Positions 34,219-44,247 are shown, counted from the stretch's first letter. The stretch is DNA of 64,000 nucleotides from Allosphingosinicella deserti (GCF_003012735.1 NZ_PXYI01000009.1:62001-126000), one strand, 5' to 3'. A program made the numbers and translations. Notes: generated by a model not told the origin, from the sequence alone.

Positions 34219-36380
34219 TGTCCGCGATGGATGCGCAATTTCGGCACGGCGCCGCTGCGGAGCGCCGCACCACGTCCGGACAGAGACGGATTGGTCATGA
34301 AGTAGCGATGGAGGTTGAACGGCGGCTCCGCGCCGGGGTGCAGCCGCTCGTACGTACCGTCCGGGTTCAACCGCCAGCTCTGTTCATTGTCGATCAGATT
34401 GGCCACCATCACCTGGTCCAGCACCTGCGCATGGACCGTCGGGTTCTCGATCCGCAGCATATACTCGACGCGGCGATCGAAGTTGCGCGGCATCCAGTCG
34501 GCGGAGCTGATGTAGACCAGGGCCTTGCGGTTGGGGAGGTCATCGCCGTTGCCGAAGCACCAGATCCGGCTGTGCTCGAGGAAGCGGCCGACGATCGATT
34601 TGACACGGATGTGATCGGAAAGGCCCGGCACCCCCGGACGAAGGCAGCAAATACCCCGGATGATCAGCTCCACCGCGACGCCGGCTTGGCTCGCGGCATA
34701 GAGGCTATCGATCACCGCCGGATCGACGAGCGAGTTCATCTTCGCCCAGATCATGCCGGGCCTTCCTTCCCGGACATGCGCGATCTCGGCCTCGATCAAA
34801 CGGGTGAGCTCGTCGCGGAGGCCATGCGGCGACATGGTGATCAGTTCCTGGCCCTGCGGCTCGACATAGCCGGTGATGTAGTTGAACAGCTGCCCGACAT
34901 CGCGGCCCGCGCGGGGATCGGCAGTGAAGAAGCTCAAGTCGGTATAAACCCGGGCCGTCACCGGATGGTAGTTCCCGGTGCCGAAATGGCAGTAGGTGCG
35001 GTAACCCTTCTCCTCGCGGCGGACGACCATCGACACCTTGGCGTGAGTCTTCCAGTCGATGAACCCGTAGACGACCTGGACTCCGGCCCGCTCAAGCGCG
35101 GTCGCCCAGAGCAGATTCTGTTCCTCGTCGAACCGGGCCTTCAATTCGACCACGGCGGTAACGGATTTGCCCGCCTCCGCGGCATCGATCAGGGCGCGAA
35201 TTACCGCCGATTGCTTGCCGGCGCGGTAGAGGGTCTGCTTGATCGCTACGACGTCCGGATCCGCCGCCGCTTGCTTTAGAAATTCGACCACCGCCTCGAA
35301 GGTTTCGTAAGGGTGATGGATGACGATGTCCTTGTCGCGGATCGCGGCGAAGCAATCGCCGCCATGCTCGCGAATGCGCTCCGGAAACCGTGGGTCAAAG
35401 GGAGTGAATTTCAGATCCGGGCGATCCTCGTCCACAAGGGCCTGAAGATCGGTGATGCCGAGAAAGCCGGTCGAGGAGGAGACCAGCGCATGCTTGGCGT
35501 TGAGACCCTCGCTGACCATCGCCTTCAGGTCGTCGGGCATGTCCGCTTCGAACGCCAGGCGGATCACGCGGCCGCGGCGGCGGCGCTTGATGGCACTACG
35601 GAAGTACCGGACGAGATCCTCTGCTTCCTCCTCGACCTCGATATCGCTGTCGCGAATGATCCGGAACGCGCCGCCGCCGAGCAATTCATAGCCTGGAAAG
35701 ATGGTGCCGATGTGCCGGCGGATCAGCGTCTCGACCGCGACGTAGTGGGATGCCTTCCCCGGCAGGCGGATGAACCGCGGCAGAGTTGCCGGCACCATCA
35801 GCAATTCGCGGATCGGCTGACCATCCGACAGGCGCTTGAGATCGAAGATCAGCGAGAAACCGGCATTCGGTATGAACGGAAAGGGATGCGCCGGATCGAT
35901 CGCCTGCGGCGTCAGGATCGGAAAGATCTGCTCGCGGAAATGGCGATCCAGCCACTCGCCGTCCTCGGCGGGGATGTCGGCGCCGCGGAGAACGTGGATC
36001 CCGGCTTCGGCGAGTTCGTGGCGCAATTCTCGCCAGACCTGCTGCTGCGCCCGGGTCAGGCGATCCGCATGGGCCGCGATCGCCAGCAATTGCTGGGACG
36101 GGGTCATCCCGTCGGCCGAGGCCTCCTCGATGCCGAGGATCTGCTGCCCCTTCAGGCCGGCTACCCTGACCATGAAGAACTCGTCGAGATTGTTGCCGGA
36201 GATGGAGAGGAATCGCACGCGCTCCAGCAGAGGATGCGCCGAATTGCTCGCTTCCTCCAGCACCCGGCGGTTGAAGGCCAGCCAGCTCAGTTCACGGTTG
36301 AAATAGGGCTGGTCCGGCCCAAGCGCGGGCTCGTTGCGCTCGATCCGGTCGCCGTCGGCGGAGATGGGGCCGTCGATCAT
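34215..36380 (-). CDS. ppk1: Polyphosphate kinase 1
   Basis: A 721-residue PPK1 that polymerises ATP gamma-phosphates. N domain: [19 protein letters not shown]. The first phospholipase-D-like active-site segment is [19 protein letters not shown], whose His is autophosphorylated in E. coli PPK. The second segment [20 protein letters not shown] follows. Length and domain order are normal. It overlaps hdaA and ppx by 4 bp each. Confidence 0.95.
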   Translation of the reverse strand: MIDGPISADGDRIERNEPALGPDQPYFNRELSWLAFNRRVLEEASNSAHPLLERVRFLSISGNNLDEFFMVRVAGLKGQQILGIEEASADGMTPSQQLLAIAAHADRLTRAQQQVWRELRHELAEAGIHVLRGADIPAEDGEWLDRHFREQIFPILTPQAIDPAHPFPFIPNAGFSLIFDLKRLSDGQPIRELLMVPATLPRFIRLPGKASHYVAVETLIRRHIGTIFPGYELLGGGAFRIIRDSDIEVEEEAEDLVRYFRSAIKRRRRGRVIRLAFEADMPDDLKAMVSEGLNAKHALVSSSTGFLGITDLQALVDEDRPDLKFTPFDPRFPERIREHGGDCFAAIRDKDIVIHHPYETFEAVVEFLKQAAADPDVVAIKQTLYRAGKQSAVIRALIDAAEAGKSVTAVVELKARFDEEQNLLWATALERAGVQVVYGFIDWKTHAKVSMVVRREEKGYRTYCHFGTGNYHPVTARVYTDLSFFTADPRAGRDVGQLFNYITGYVEPQGQELITMSPHGLRDELTRLIEAEIAHVREGRPGMIWAKMNSLVDPAVIDSLYAASQAGVAVELIIRGICCLRPGVPGLSDHIRVKSIVGRFLEHSRIWCFGNGDDLPNRKALVYISSADWMPRNFDRRVEYMLRIENPTVHAQVLDQVMVANLIDNEQSWRLNPDGTYERLHPGAEPPFNLHRYFMTNPSLSGRGAALRSGAVPKLRIHRGQ

Positions 36381-36994
36381 GCCGCCTTAGCCCGCCGAAT
36401 CAGCCCGGCTTCCGAGAGCGCGCGTTTCACGGTCGGAACGGTGATCCGACCGCCGCGGGAGAGAAGAGCACGATCGAGCGCATCCACGACCTGTTGGACG
36501 GCTACGTAAGATCGTTCGATCCGCGGCACGATATACTCGGCAACATCGGGCGGCACGGCGATCCCGCGGTCTCCGAGCAGCTTCACGATCAGGCCTGCGA
36601 TAAGGCAATCGTCCGGCGCGCCGATCTCGATCTGTGGCGTGGCCGCCAGTCGCGATCGAAGGTCCGGCAACGCGACCGTCCATCCCGGCGGCGCCGCGTC
36701 GGCTACGATCAGCAGCGGACGTCTTGTCTCCTGCGCGTGGTTCCAGGCGTGAAAGATCGCTTCCTCCTCATGCCGTTCGGCGTTGTCGAACAATCTGCCG
36801 CCGGTCTTGCGGACAAAGATGCGGGCGAGCAGGCTCCGGCCCGATTTGCGGGGTCCGGTGAGCAGGGTCGCCATCACCGGCCACAAGGTCCAGCGCTTCA
36901 GATGGTCGAAGGCAAGCCGATTCGCGTCCGACAGCAGGAAATCCTCGTCGCGGTCCGCCACCGGCCAGTCGAGCGGCAGCGCGATCTGCGCCAC
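36377..36994 (-). CDS. hdaA: DnaA-regulatory ATPase HdaA
   Basis: A 205-residue DnaA-like AAA+ protein without the DNA-binding domain, as in Hda. It promotes hydrolysis of DnaA-ATP with the beta clamp. The N-terminal QIALPLDWP contains the clamp-binding QxxLPL motif. The Walker A-like loop is [15 protein letters not shown], with Arg in place of Lys, which is normal for Hda. Sensor 2 region ends with [12 protein letters not shown]. The start is the GTG at 36994, one base after the DUF2066 stop. It is followed by ppk1 with 4-bp overlap. Confidence 0.88.
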   Translation of the reverse strand: MAQIALPLDWPVADRDEDFLLSDANRLAFDHLKRWTLWPVMATLLTGPRKSGRSLLARIFVRKTGGRLFDNAERHEEEAIFHAWNHAQETRRPLLIVADAAPPGWTVALPDLRSRLAATPQIEIGAPDDCLIAGLIVKLLGDRGIAVPPDVAEYIVPRIERSYVAVQQVVDALDRALLSRGGRITVPTVKRALSEAGLIRRAKAA

Positions 36995-36995
36995 G

Positions 36996-38234
36996 TCACT
37001 CGTCTCCGCCGCGGCTGATGCGCAGACTGGCCCCCGAGCCGGACACGCGCCAGCCCTGCGCCTCGAGCGCCCGCTGGAATGCCGCGGCATCGCCCATGTA
37101 GGTGACACGCATCACCGAGGTTCCGCCCAAGGCGAGGCTCGTGGTCAGCGCCGACGTCACACCGCCGATGCGGCTCACCGACAGCTCGGCGCGATTGACC
37201 GCTGCGGCGCTCGGCGTGTCGACCTGCAGACTGAAGGTCGTGACCACGGCCGTCGGGGTCGTCGGCTCGCCGGGCGTCGAAGGCAGCGACGGCACCACGC
37301 TGGCGACCGGCGCCTCGGGTTCGAACTCTTCCACAGGCGGCGGCTCGGGAACGACCAGGGAGGGATCGGGGGCGAGCTGGCCGACGGTAAGCGCCTGGCT
37401 GTAGATCTGGTCCAGTCGCCGCACGCCCTCGTCGAACAAGCGTCCGATCGAGGCGCCGTTTTCGGCCTTGAGCAGCACCCGCCCGAGAATACGATTGTCC
37501 GGCCCGGCGCGCGCCACGAACAGCGCCGTCGCGGGCCCACCGGGATAGAGTCGGTGGAGATGGACTTCCGGCACGATGACATCAGCCGCGCCATATTGAT
37601 CGAGCAGCATCCGCCACCAGCCGCGTCCAGGCCGCCGTGTCTGCGAGACATTGAGCAGCAACGGATCGATCCCGGAGCCGGTCGGGCGGACATAGTCCAC
37701 GGGGCTGTTAACGGTGCGGAATCGCGCCCAGGCTTTTTGCCATTCGTTGCGCGATTCGAATGTCTGATAGGCGGATCCGGTCAGCATCACCGGGATCACC
37801 AGCATCGGCGCCGAGCGCTGAACCGGACCGCTGACGCCGAGCAACTGGCCGGTGCGCGCCCGATCGAACAACACGCCCAAGGTCGCAATGTAGCGTTTCG
37901 GCCCGATCTGTTCGTTCTCGACCACGATCCCGGAGACCATCCCGTTCAAGGTCGAATCGGGAAGGTTCGGCGCTTCTGAGATCGGCCGTCCATTGGTCTT
38001 TGCCCAAAGAGCGCGCCACGCCTTTAATTGGGCCTGGCGCCAGCCTTCCTGGCGCGCTTTCTCGGCGCTGGGGGCCGAGGTGTCGACTTCGACCCCGGTC
38101 ACTTCGAAGGTGGAGGCGCTGTCGATCGGCGGGACACCTCGGTCGGCACCTTCGAGCTGAGCGTAAACGGCCCCTCCGGCGAGGAGGGCCGCGGTGAGAC
38201 CAAGGATCAGGGGCAGACTGGGGAGACGCTTCAC
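36996..38234 (-). CDS. Secreted DUF2066-like protein
   Basis: A 412-residue protein with a signal peptide (LILGLTAALLAGGAVYA) and a DUF2066-like body: VTGVEVDTSAPSAEKARQEG is followed by WRALWAKTNG, RYIATLGVLFDRAR and VIPVMLTGSAYQTFE. A Pro-rich linker (about 290-330) precedes a C-terminal domain near 335-412. Function is unknown. In Pseudomonas a DUF2066 gene also lies between purMN and hda, so the order purMN / DUF2066 / hda appears conserved between alpha- and gammaproteobacteria. It diverges from purM across 114 bp. Confidence 0.72.
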   Translation of the reverse strand: MKRLPSLPLILGLTAALLAGGAVYAQLEGADRGVPPIDSASTFEVTGVEVDTSAPSAEKARQEGWRQAQLKAWRALWAKTNGRPISEAPNLPDSTLNGMVSGIVVENEQIGPKRYIATLGVLFDRARTGQLLGVSGPVQRSAPMLVIPVMLTGSAYQTFESRNEWQKAWARFRTVNSPVDYVRPTGSGIDPLLLNVSQTRRPGRGWWRMLLDQYGAADVIVPEVHLHRLYPGGPATALFVARAGPDNRILGRVLLKAENGASIGRLFDEGVRRLDQIYSQALTVGQLAPDPSLVVPEPPPVEEFEPEAPVASVVPSLPSTPGEPTTPTAVVTTFSLQVDTPSAAAVNRAELSVSRIGGVTSALTTSLALGGTSVMRVTYMGDAAAFQRALEAQGWRVSGSGASLRISRGGDE

Positions 38235-38348
38235 GCCCGCCTTTTGGCCGCTCGGGCGCCGAAATCCAAGCGCGATGTGGCGAGGTGCGTTGGTTTCGGC
38301 TCGCGGCGCACCCTTCCCCTTCCCCCGTTCAGAGTCTAAGCGGCGCCG

Positions 38349-39443
38349 ATGAGCGAGGGTGAAAGCTACACATACGCCAAGGCTGGCGTTTCGATCGCGG
38401 CGGGCAATGCCCTGGTGAAGGCCATCGCGCCGCTCGCGAAAAGCACTGCGCGGCCGGGGGCCGACGCTTCGCTAGGCGGCTTCGGCGGATTTTTCGATCT
38501 GAAGGCCGCCGGCTATCGTGACCCCTTGCTGGTCGCGGCGAACGACGGCGTCGGTACCAAGCTGAAGCTCGCCATCGATTTCGATCGGCACGAAGGGGTC
38601 GGTATCGATCTCGTCGCGATGTGCGTCAACGATCTGATCGTGCAGGGCGCCGAACCGCTGTTCTTCCTCGATTATTTCGCGACCGGCAAGCTGGAGAGCG
38701 GAGTCGCCGAGCGCGTGATCGCCTCGATCGCCGAAGGTTGCCGCCAGGCCGGATGCGCGCTGATCGGCGGCGAAACCGCCGAGATGCCGGGCATGTACGC
38801 GCAGGGTGATTACGATCTCGCCGGCTTTTGCGTCGGTGCCGTCGAGCGCGAGGACGCGCTGACCGGCCACCGCGTCCAGGACGGCGACGTGATCCTCGGC
38901 CTCGCCTCGTCGGGCGTCCATTCCAACGGCTTCTCGCTGGTGCGCAGGCTCGCGGCCGACAAGGCGTGGAAGCTCGATCGCCCGGCGCTGTTCGATCAGG
39001 ACGTGCTGCTGATCAAGGCCCTGCTCGCGCCGACCCGCATCTATGTGAAATCGCTTCTCCCGCTGGTGAGGGCCGGCCAAGTCGCGGCGATGGCGCACAT
39101 CACCGGCGGCGGCCTGCTCGAGAATATCCCCCGCGTGCTGCCTGACCATCTTCATGCGTATGTCGACGCCGATGCCTGGCCCCAGCCCAGGCTGATGGCG
39201 TTCCTCCAGGCGCAAGGCAATATAGAGCCGGAGGAAATGGCCCGCACCTTCAACTGCGGCATCGGAATGGCCGTCATCGTCCGCCCCGACGACGCCGATC
39301 CCGTCGCTGCAGCCCTCGAGGCGGCCGGCGAAACCGTGTTCCGAGTTGGTCGCATCCAGGCCGGCCCGAAAGGCTGCACCGTCTCCGGATCGGGCGGCAC
39401 CTGGTCGGCGCGGGGGGACTGGACCGCCACCCACAATGGCTAA
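38349..39443 (+). CDS. purM: Phosphoribosylformylglycinamidine cyclo-ligase
   Basis: A 364-residue AIR synthetase of purine synthesis step 5. The glycine-rich loops [34 protein letters not shown] and [16 protein letters not shown] are family landmarks, as are [11 protein letters not shown] and [16 protein letters not shown]. The start is close to the divergent DUF2066 gene. Its 3' end overlaps purN by 8 bp. Confidence 0.97.
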   Translation: MSEGESYTYAKAGVSIAAGNALVKAIAPLAKSTARPGADASLGGFGGFFDLKAAGYRDPLLVAANDGVGTKLKLAIDFDRHEGVGIDLVAMCVNDLIVQGAEPLFFLDYFATGKLESGVAERVIASIAEGCRQAGCALIGGETAEMPGMYAQGDYDLAGFCVGAVEREDALTGHRVQDGDVILGLASSGVHSNGFSLVRRLAADKAWKLDRPALFDQDVLLIKALLAPTRIYVKSLLPLVRAGQVAAMAHITGGGLLENIPRVLPDHLHAYVDADAWPQPRLMAFLQAQGNIEPEEMARTFNCGIGMAVIVRPDDADPVAAALEAAGETVFRVGRIQAGPKGCTVSGSGGTWSARGDWTATHNG

Positions 39444-40068
39444 CGACAGCGGGGCGGCGAGAACGGGCCGCGTCCGGATCGGAGTCCTGCTGTCCGGGCG
39501 CGGTACCAACATGGCCGCGCTTTCCGAATACCGCCGCAGGCAGGAGCGATCCTACGATCTCGTGTTCGCCGGGTCGAACGTGCCCGAGGCCAGGGGCCTC
39601 GTCGTGGCGCGCACGCTCGGCATCAAGACCTGGGCCAAGAGCCACAAGGGCATGGCGCGCGAAGAATTCGATGCGCTGCTCGATGCCGAGCTCCGGCACC
39701 ATGACGTCGAGCTGATCGCACTCGCGGGCTACATGCGCCTGCTGTCCCCCGATTTCATCCGGGCATGGGCAGGACGGATCCTCAACATCCACCCGTCGCT
39801 GCTTCCGCTGTACAAGGGGCTCGACACTCACGCCCGTGCGCTCGCCGCCGGGGACATGTGGGCCGGCTGCTCGGTTCATCTCGTCACCGAGGCGCTGGAC
39901 GACGGGCCGGTTCTCGCCCAGGCCAAGGTCAAGATACGGGAGCGAGACACGCCGGAGACGCTGGCCGCCCGCGTCCTGGATGAGGAGCACAGGCTCTATC
40001 CGGAAGCACTCGACGCCTTCGCCGCCCGGTTCCGCTCCGGGCTGGCGCCGGGGGGCGACCTCGCTTAG
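39436..40068 (+). CDS. purN: Phosphoribosylglycinamide formyltransferase
   Basis: A 210-residue GAR transformylase, folate-dependent. The N-terminal strand is [17 protein letters not shown], the catalytic segment is [18 protein letters not shown] (Asn, His) and the third catalytic residue is the Asp in [11 protein letters not shown]. The ATG at 39436 overlaps purM by 8 bp, and upstream open frame is out of family. It is followed after 12 bp by a sulfotransferase-like gene. Confidence 0.95.
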   Translation: MANDSGAARTGRVRIGVLLSGRGTNMAALSEYRRRQERSYDLVFAGSNVPEARGLVVARTLGIKTWAKSHKGMAREEFDALLDAELRHHDVELIALAGYMRLLSPDFIRAWAGRILNIHPSLLPLYKGLDTHARALAAGDMWAGCSVHLVTEALDDGPVLAQAKVKIRERDTPETLAARVLDEEHRLYPEALDAFAARFRSGLAPGGDLA

Positions 40069-40080
40069 CCTTGCCGGCAC

Positions 40081-41022
40081 ATGAGCGGGGGGAACGGGGA
40101 TCATGACGGGCGACAGCGGGTGAGCGGCCACCTCATCCACATCGGCTATGCGAAAGCGGGATCAACCTACCTGCAGCGCTGGTTCGCGGCCAACCCCCAG
40201 ATCCAGTATGCCGAGGGCGGAATTGCGGGGTATCGCGATATCTACGACGTCGCACGGCAGAGCGCCGATCCTGATCCGGCCATTCGTTGCCGAGTCTCGA
40301 GCTCGGAGGGGCTGGCGACACCGCACCCCTTCGTCGGGCTGAGGGATATCGACTATCGGCGGATGCACGGCCTGCAATTGCCGGATGCCCAGGCCGCGGT
40401 CTGTCACGGGCTCGCACGGCTGTTTCCCGAGGCATCGGTGCTGCTCGTCACCCGCGGATTCCGCTCGATGATGCTGTCCAGTTACTCGCAATACGTGAGA
40501 ACTGGGGGTCCGGACGAGTTCTTCGCGCTCCGTGAAGGCTTCGGGTCCGAAACCCACCCGAGCCGCCATGCCTGGGATTATGACGGGTTGATCCGCCTGT
40601 ACCGGAAGGCGTTCGGGGAGCGCCTGATCGTCCTGCCCTACGAGTTGCTGCGCGACGATTCCGAAAGGTTCATCCGCATCCTCGAAGCCGAACTCGGGCT
40701 CGATCATTTCCCGCCGCCGTCACAGCGGGTGAACGAAGGTCTCTCCGGCGTGGAGATACGCTGGTACCCGCGGCTTTCGCGCTTGCTGCGCAGGCTGCCG
40801 GTTGGTGCCCGTCTCCAGCAGCGCATCTTCGTACATTATTCGCGGGCAGCAACCGACAATCGCCTTCGGCACCTCATCCGGCTGCTCCAGCGCTTGAGCC
40901 CGGCGGAGCCCGTCACCGAAGCGCTGGTGAGCGCCGAGGTACTGGAGCGATTCCGTGGGAAAGCAGAGGCACTTCGCAGGGAGCCCCTCTATGCGCCATA
41001 CAAGGAAGAGTATCTGCTCTGA
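40081..41022 (+). CDS. Sulfotransferase-like protein
   Basis: A 313-residue protein with the sulfotransferase fold signatures: the 5'-PSB-like loop HIGYAKAGSTYLQRWF (about residues 20-35) and the 3'-phosphate-binding segment VLLVTRGFRSMMLSSYSQYV (about 120-139). PAPS binding is likely. No acceptor is predictable. Such genes often lie in polysaccharide or lipid loci, but here it follows purN by 12 bp. A start at a downstream GTG (codon 14) would also fit. No catalytic His can be assigned with confidence. Confidence 0.72.
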   Translation: MSGGNGDHDGRQRVSGHLIHIGYAKAGSTYLQRWFAANPQIQYAEGGIAGYRDIYDVARQSADPDPAIRCRVSSSEGLATPHPFVGLRDIDYRRMHGLQLPDAQAAVCHGLARLFPEASVLLVTRGFRSMMLSSYSQYVRTGGPDEFFALREGFGSETHPSRHAWDYDGLIRLYRKAFGERLIVLPYELLRDDSERFIRILEAELGLDHFPPPSQRVNEGLSGVEIRWYPRLSRLLRRLPVGARLQQRIFVHYSRAATDNRLRHLIRLLQRLSPAEPVTEALVSAEVLERFRGKAEALRREPLYAPYKEEYLL

Positions 41023-41063
41023 GGAGCAGATATTCTTGCGAGGCGCCGAATCGGACAAAGAAA

Positions 41064-41095
41064 GGGCCGACCGCGGCACCCGCCGCGGCCAGCCC
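41064..41095 (-). terminator. Terminator of ndk (and probably the sulfotransferase gene)
   Basis: A hairpin with a 7-bp core (CCGCGGC-ACCC-GCCGCGG) extended by GGGC/GCCC. Read in the ndk direction it is followed by TTTCTTTGTC, giving a good intrinsic terminator in this convergent region. Confidence 0.75.
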
Positions 41096-41139
41096 TGATA
41101 ACCTCGCAAGGTCCGGTTGAACCTGCGCAGTGACGCTTC

Positions 41140-41562
41140 TTATCCGACGATTTCTTCGGGCTTGAAGAAGAAGTCGATCTCGATCTTCGCGTTTTCGAGG
41201 CTGTCCGAGCCATGCACCGAATTGGCTTCGATCGACTCCGCGAAGTCCTTGCGGATCGTGCCAGCGTCGGCATTGGCCGGATTGGTCGCGCCCATCACTT
41301 CGCGGTTGCGGAGAACGGCATTCTCGCCCTCGAGCACTTGAACGACCACCGGGCCCGAGATCATGAAGGTGACGAGATCGTTGAAGAACGGACGCTCGCG
41401 GTGAACGCCGTAAAAGCCTTCCGCCTGTTCGCGGCTCATCTGAATCCGCTTCGATGCGACGACGCGCAGACCCGCTTCCTCAAGCTTGGCGGTGATCGCG
41501 CCGGTAAGATTGCGACGGGTCGCATCGGGTTTGATGATCGAGAAAGTGCGTTCGGTCGCCAT
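41140..41562 (-). CDS. ndk: Nucleoside diphosphate kinase
   Basis: A 140-residue enzyme that transfers gamma-phosphate between nucleotides through His117 (NSVHGSDS). The N-terminus [18 protein letters not shown] and [11 protein letters not shown] are typical. The start at 41562 is chosen over an ATG five codons upstream that does not match the family. It stands alone, with a long 396-bp upstream spacer. Confidence 0.97.
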   Translation of the reverse strand: MATERTFSIIKPDATRRNLTGAITAKLEEAGLRVVASKRIQMSREQAEGFYGVHRERPFFNDLVTFMISGPVVVQVLEGENAVLRNREVMGATNPANADAGTIRKDFAESIEANSVHGSDSLENAKIEIDFFFKPEEIVG

Positions 41563-41705
41563 GCCGTGAAGCTCCATTGATTGGGTGAAGGATTGGCCGG
41601 CGCTTTAGAGGGAGATTGCGTCCGGGGAAAGAGGGGCCCTTGCGATGCGTCCCGGCGGGGGCGCTTCTACGCGTGGATCCCTCGTTGGGATCTAACATAC
41701 GTACA

Positions 41706-41724
41706 TTTGCTGCAGTGCAACAAA
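41706..41724. promoter_or_regulatory. TTTGCTGCAGTGCAACAAA, PhaR-like palindromic site
   Basis: TTGC-N6-GCAA with internal TGCAGTGCA. TGC/GCA-rich sites of this type are bound by PhaR regulators ahead of phasin genes. There is no phasin gene here, so this is a tentative label. Confidence 0.2.
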
Positions 41725-41760
41725 CGCAATCGCGGCCCGGATCATTGCATTTGCACGGCT

Positions 41761-41785
41761 GCGGCGCCCAAGGCAGAGGCGCCGC
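41761..41785 (+). other. Perfect 8-bp hairpin upstream of a small ORF
   Basis: GCGGCGCC (41761-41768) pairs with GGCGCCGC (41778-41785) with a 9-nt loop. It lies 30 bp ahead of a short plus-strand ORF and could be an attenuator or a terminator. Confidence 0.4.
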
Positions 41786-41815
41786 GACTTTGCAATCAAA
41801 TCAGGGATTTCGAAA

Positions 41816-41896
41816 ATGTTCAGCCTCGTTGTTCTCGCTTATCGCGCCGTTTCGGGTCGTCTCCAGCTCGACATCACCGGCGCACCGACGCTGTAA
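41816..41896 (+). CDS. Possible 26-residue small protein
   Basis: An ATG with AGGG about 10 bases upstream opens a 26-codon frame that begins MFSLVVLAYRAVSGRL and ends at a TAA. The first half is hydrophobic and the second polar, so it could be a small membrane-associated peptide. It has no overlap with other genes, but coding evidence is weak. Confidence 0.25.
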   Translation: MFSLVVLAYRAVSGRLQLDITGAPTL

Positions 41897-41958
41897 AATG
41901 AGACACGCCCCCGCGCGTGCCTTCGACCTTTGCCAATCGACCGATCACTGGCTAGCGC

Positions 41959-43485
41959 TCAGCCTTGCGCCGCAACTTCGTAGAGCAGGTCCGCATAAGC
42001 CATCGTCTGTTCGGTAAGCCCGGCAATCTTCGGATTGATGCTCTCGATCACGAAATATTCGTCCGGAGCATGGGCGCCGGCACCGGTTCCAAGCCCGAAC
42101 TGACCGGCGGGGAGGCGCAGCGGATCGCCGGTGAAGACGACCCCCGGCCATGAACCGGCATTGCGCACGTTGAGCGCCCAGGTGATCCCCGCGCGCGTGA
42201 GCACCGCCTGCTGGGCTTTCGTCAAAGCTGCGTCTTCGGGTGTCTGGTTGGGACCATATCCGCCGGTGACGTTGACCTCGACGTCCGGAAATCCGTGCTT
42301 GGCCAGGTGCGCCTTGAGCTTGGCGACGCTGTCGTCCTTGGTCATGTCGGGTACAAGCCGCATTTCGACCTTCGCGGTCGCCCGATGCGGCAGGATCGTC
42401 TTGCCACCTGGGCCCGTATAGCCGCCGACCAGCCCCTGGATGTTGATCGTCGGTTGCTCCGCCAGTCGGATCAGAGACTGCTCCCAGCTTTCGTCGTTGA
42501 TCCAGCGCTGAACGCCCAGCGCCTTCTTGGCATCGGCCTCATTGCTCTTGCGGGCTGCCTCGGCGATCAGCGCCTTCTGACGTGCAGTGAGCGGCGTCAC
42601 CCGATCGAAGAAGCCTTCCACTGCCGGCGTGTGCCCGTCCGGGCCGATCAACGTATTCAGCGCCTGCACCAGCCGCCAGGCCGGGCTGTCGACCCGGGCG
42701 AACTGACTCGAGTGAATGTCATGGGCAGGGCCCCTGCCCCAGCTTTTGCTGCTCGACACGATCTCCATCTCGACCGCTCCCTTGGCACCGAGGCTGATCG
42801 TGGCATTGCCATTCGCTGACTGGCCTGCGGTGGGGATGATCACCCCGACGCACTTCTTCATCGTCGCCGTGACTTGGGGATCGCGGATGGCGTTGAGGAA
42901 ATTGGGCGAGGCAATCTCCTCCTCCCCTTCCGCGATGAGTGCGATGTTGACCGGAGGCGTGCGACCGGATGTTTTGAACGCGTGCAAGGCCGCCAGGAAG
43001 GCGCCCTGCGGCCCCTTCTGGTTGACGGCACCGCGGCCCATGATCACCTTACCGACACCGGGCCGGTCGACAATCCGCGCTTCGAGCGGCGGCACCGACC
43101 ATTCTGCGGGATCGAACTGCTTCACGTCGTACATGAAGTAGATGCCCATCCACTTCGGGGCGCCGACATCCAGCGTCGCGAACACCGCCGGAACGCCGCC
43201 GGTCGGCACCGTTCGCACGGTTTGGAAACCGGCCTCGCGCGCCAGCGCCGACATAGCGGCCACGCCTTCGTCGATCCTGGATTTCTCGGCTGCGATCGTG
43301 GGATTGCGGATCCAGGCCTGAATCCGCGCGATCGCGGCGTCGCGACCCTGCTCGGCGGCACGGCGGATCGCCGCCAAATCGCCAGCTCGCGCCGCAAACG
43401 CGACACCAGGCATCATGGCCGCAGCACCGGCGGCCGCAGCCTGGAGAAGTGCACGACGGCTCGTGCCGAAGTCGTTCCTGTCCAT
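41959..43485 (-). CDS. Secreted M20-family protein with substituted metal ligands
   Basis: A 508-residue protein with a twin-arginine-type signal (TSRRALLQAAAAGAAAMM). The body follows the M20 metallopeptidase family (carnosinase-like) along its whole length, including the EGEEE segment (186-190) and the final GAGAHAPDE. However, key metal ligands differ. The expected His of YGHYDV is Met118 (YFMYDVKQ), the bridging Asp of GRGxxDDKGP is Asn155 (GRGAVNQKGP), and the third-position Asp is replaced near Thr219 (VIIPTAGQ). The catalytic Glu189 and ligand Glu190 remain. It may therefore bind metal differently or be a non-peptidase binding protein. I chose the ATG at 43485, whose next residues give the Tat signal. 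Confidence 0.78.
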   Translation of the reverse strand: MDRNDFGTSRRALLQAAAAGAAAMMPGVAFAARAGDLAAIRRAAEQGRDAAIARIQAWIRNPTIAAEKSRIDEGVAAMSALAREAGFQTVRTVPTGGVPAVFATLDVGAPKWMGIYFMYDVKQFDPAEWSVPPLEARIVDRPGVGKVIMGRGAVNQKGPQGAFLAALHAFKTSGRTPPVNIALIAEGEEEIASPNFLNAIRDPQVTATMKKCVGVIIPTAGQSANGNATISLGAKGAVEMEIVSSSKSWGRGPAHDIHSSQFARVDSPAWRLVQALNTLIGPDGHTPAVEGFFDRVTPLTARQKALIAEAARKSNEADAKKALGVQRWINDESWEQSLIRLAEQPTINIQGLVGGYTGPGGKTILPHRATAKVEMRLVPDMTKDDSVAKLKAHLAKHGFPDVEVNVTGGYGPNQTPEDAALTKAQQAVLTRAGITWALNVRNAGSWPGVVFTGDPLRLPAGQFGLGTGAGAHAPDEYFVIESINPKIAGLTEQTMAYADLLYEVAAQG

Positions 43486-43711
43486 ACACACCCCGCTCTT
43501 CTCTGTGGCGCCATGAAAAGCGGAGCACGAGCGCACGTCAAGCTCTCGACTGCCGATGGTCATCGTGATCGACGCGTTTCCAATCCGCCAGCAGCCTATT
43601 CAAAGAAGCGATGCTACCCTCGGTGGGCGGTCCTGAAGGCACAACGCTGCCTTCAGAGACCGGCCAGCTCGATGCCGCCGCCGTGACCTTGCGCCCGGCG
43701 GCCTGCCGCTT

Positions 43712-44029
43712 TCAGCGCTCGAGAGTCCTCACCACTTCATAAAGGCCCGGCGCGGCACGGCCGAGGGCCTGGTTGCGCTCGATGAAACCTCCCGCCTGCA
43801 AACGCTCGAAGACCCGCGTCATCGCCGGCGCGTCGCGGGCCTGGGCGTAGTTCACCACGCGTGTCCCATCGAGGCTCCGGTGCAGGCTTGCCGAGATCCA
43901 GCCGGGGACTTCGCGACACGCGCGGGCGGCCTCGTCGAGCAATTCGATCAGCGGCAGCTGACTTCCCTGCGGCACGGTGAAGACGTTGATCTGAGTAACG
44001 ATTCCGGTGTTCGGTGCGATGATCGGCAT
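43712..44029 (-). CDS. ABM-fold small monooxygenase-like protein
   Basis: A 105-residue single-domain ABM protein: a first strand TGIVTQINVFTV, PLIELLDEAARACREVPGWISASLHRS, then TRVVNYAQARD and a C-terminal ARAAPGLYEVVRTL. GGAG lies six bases before the chosen ATG. An ATG four codons upstream has no ribosome-binding site. The family includes heme-degrading and quinol monooxygenases as well as stress proteins. No cofactor residue is evident. It is unlinked to an operon. Confidence 0.68.
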   Translation of the reverse strand: MPIIAPNTGIVTQINVFTVPQGSQLPLIELLDEAARACREVPGWISASLHRSLDGTRVVNYAQARDAPAMTRVFERLQAGGFIERNQALGRAAPGLYEVVRTLER

Positions 44030-44247
44030 ATGTGGCTCCATCCAGAGGCTCGGTGGAGCGCGGCTGCATCAGGTGCAACGACAGATCCCGCCGAGCCGTG
44101 CGACGCTTGCCCGCCAGGGCTCGCCGGGGGCTTCTGCTTGGCAGAGCGCGGAGCTCCCGCAGCGCGGGAGGCGCCGGGCTTACCTATGCCGGCGCAGGTC
44201 CTTTTCGACTCTGCGATCGTAGAACGCAGCAACGCACTTGTCGACGC

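Larger units (their letters stand above)
41563..41958. other. 396-bp spacer between ndk and the M20-family gene
   Basis: No gene longer than about 30 codons is evident on either strand. The spacer holds the ndk promoter region, a TGC/GCA-rich palindromic site, a perfect GC hairpin and a possible 26-codon ORF, each listed separately. Confidence 0.6.
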
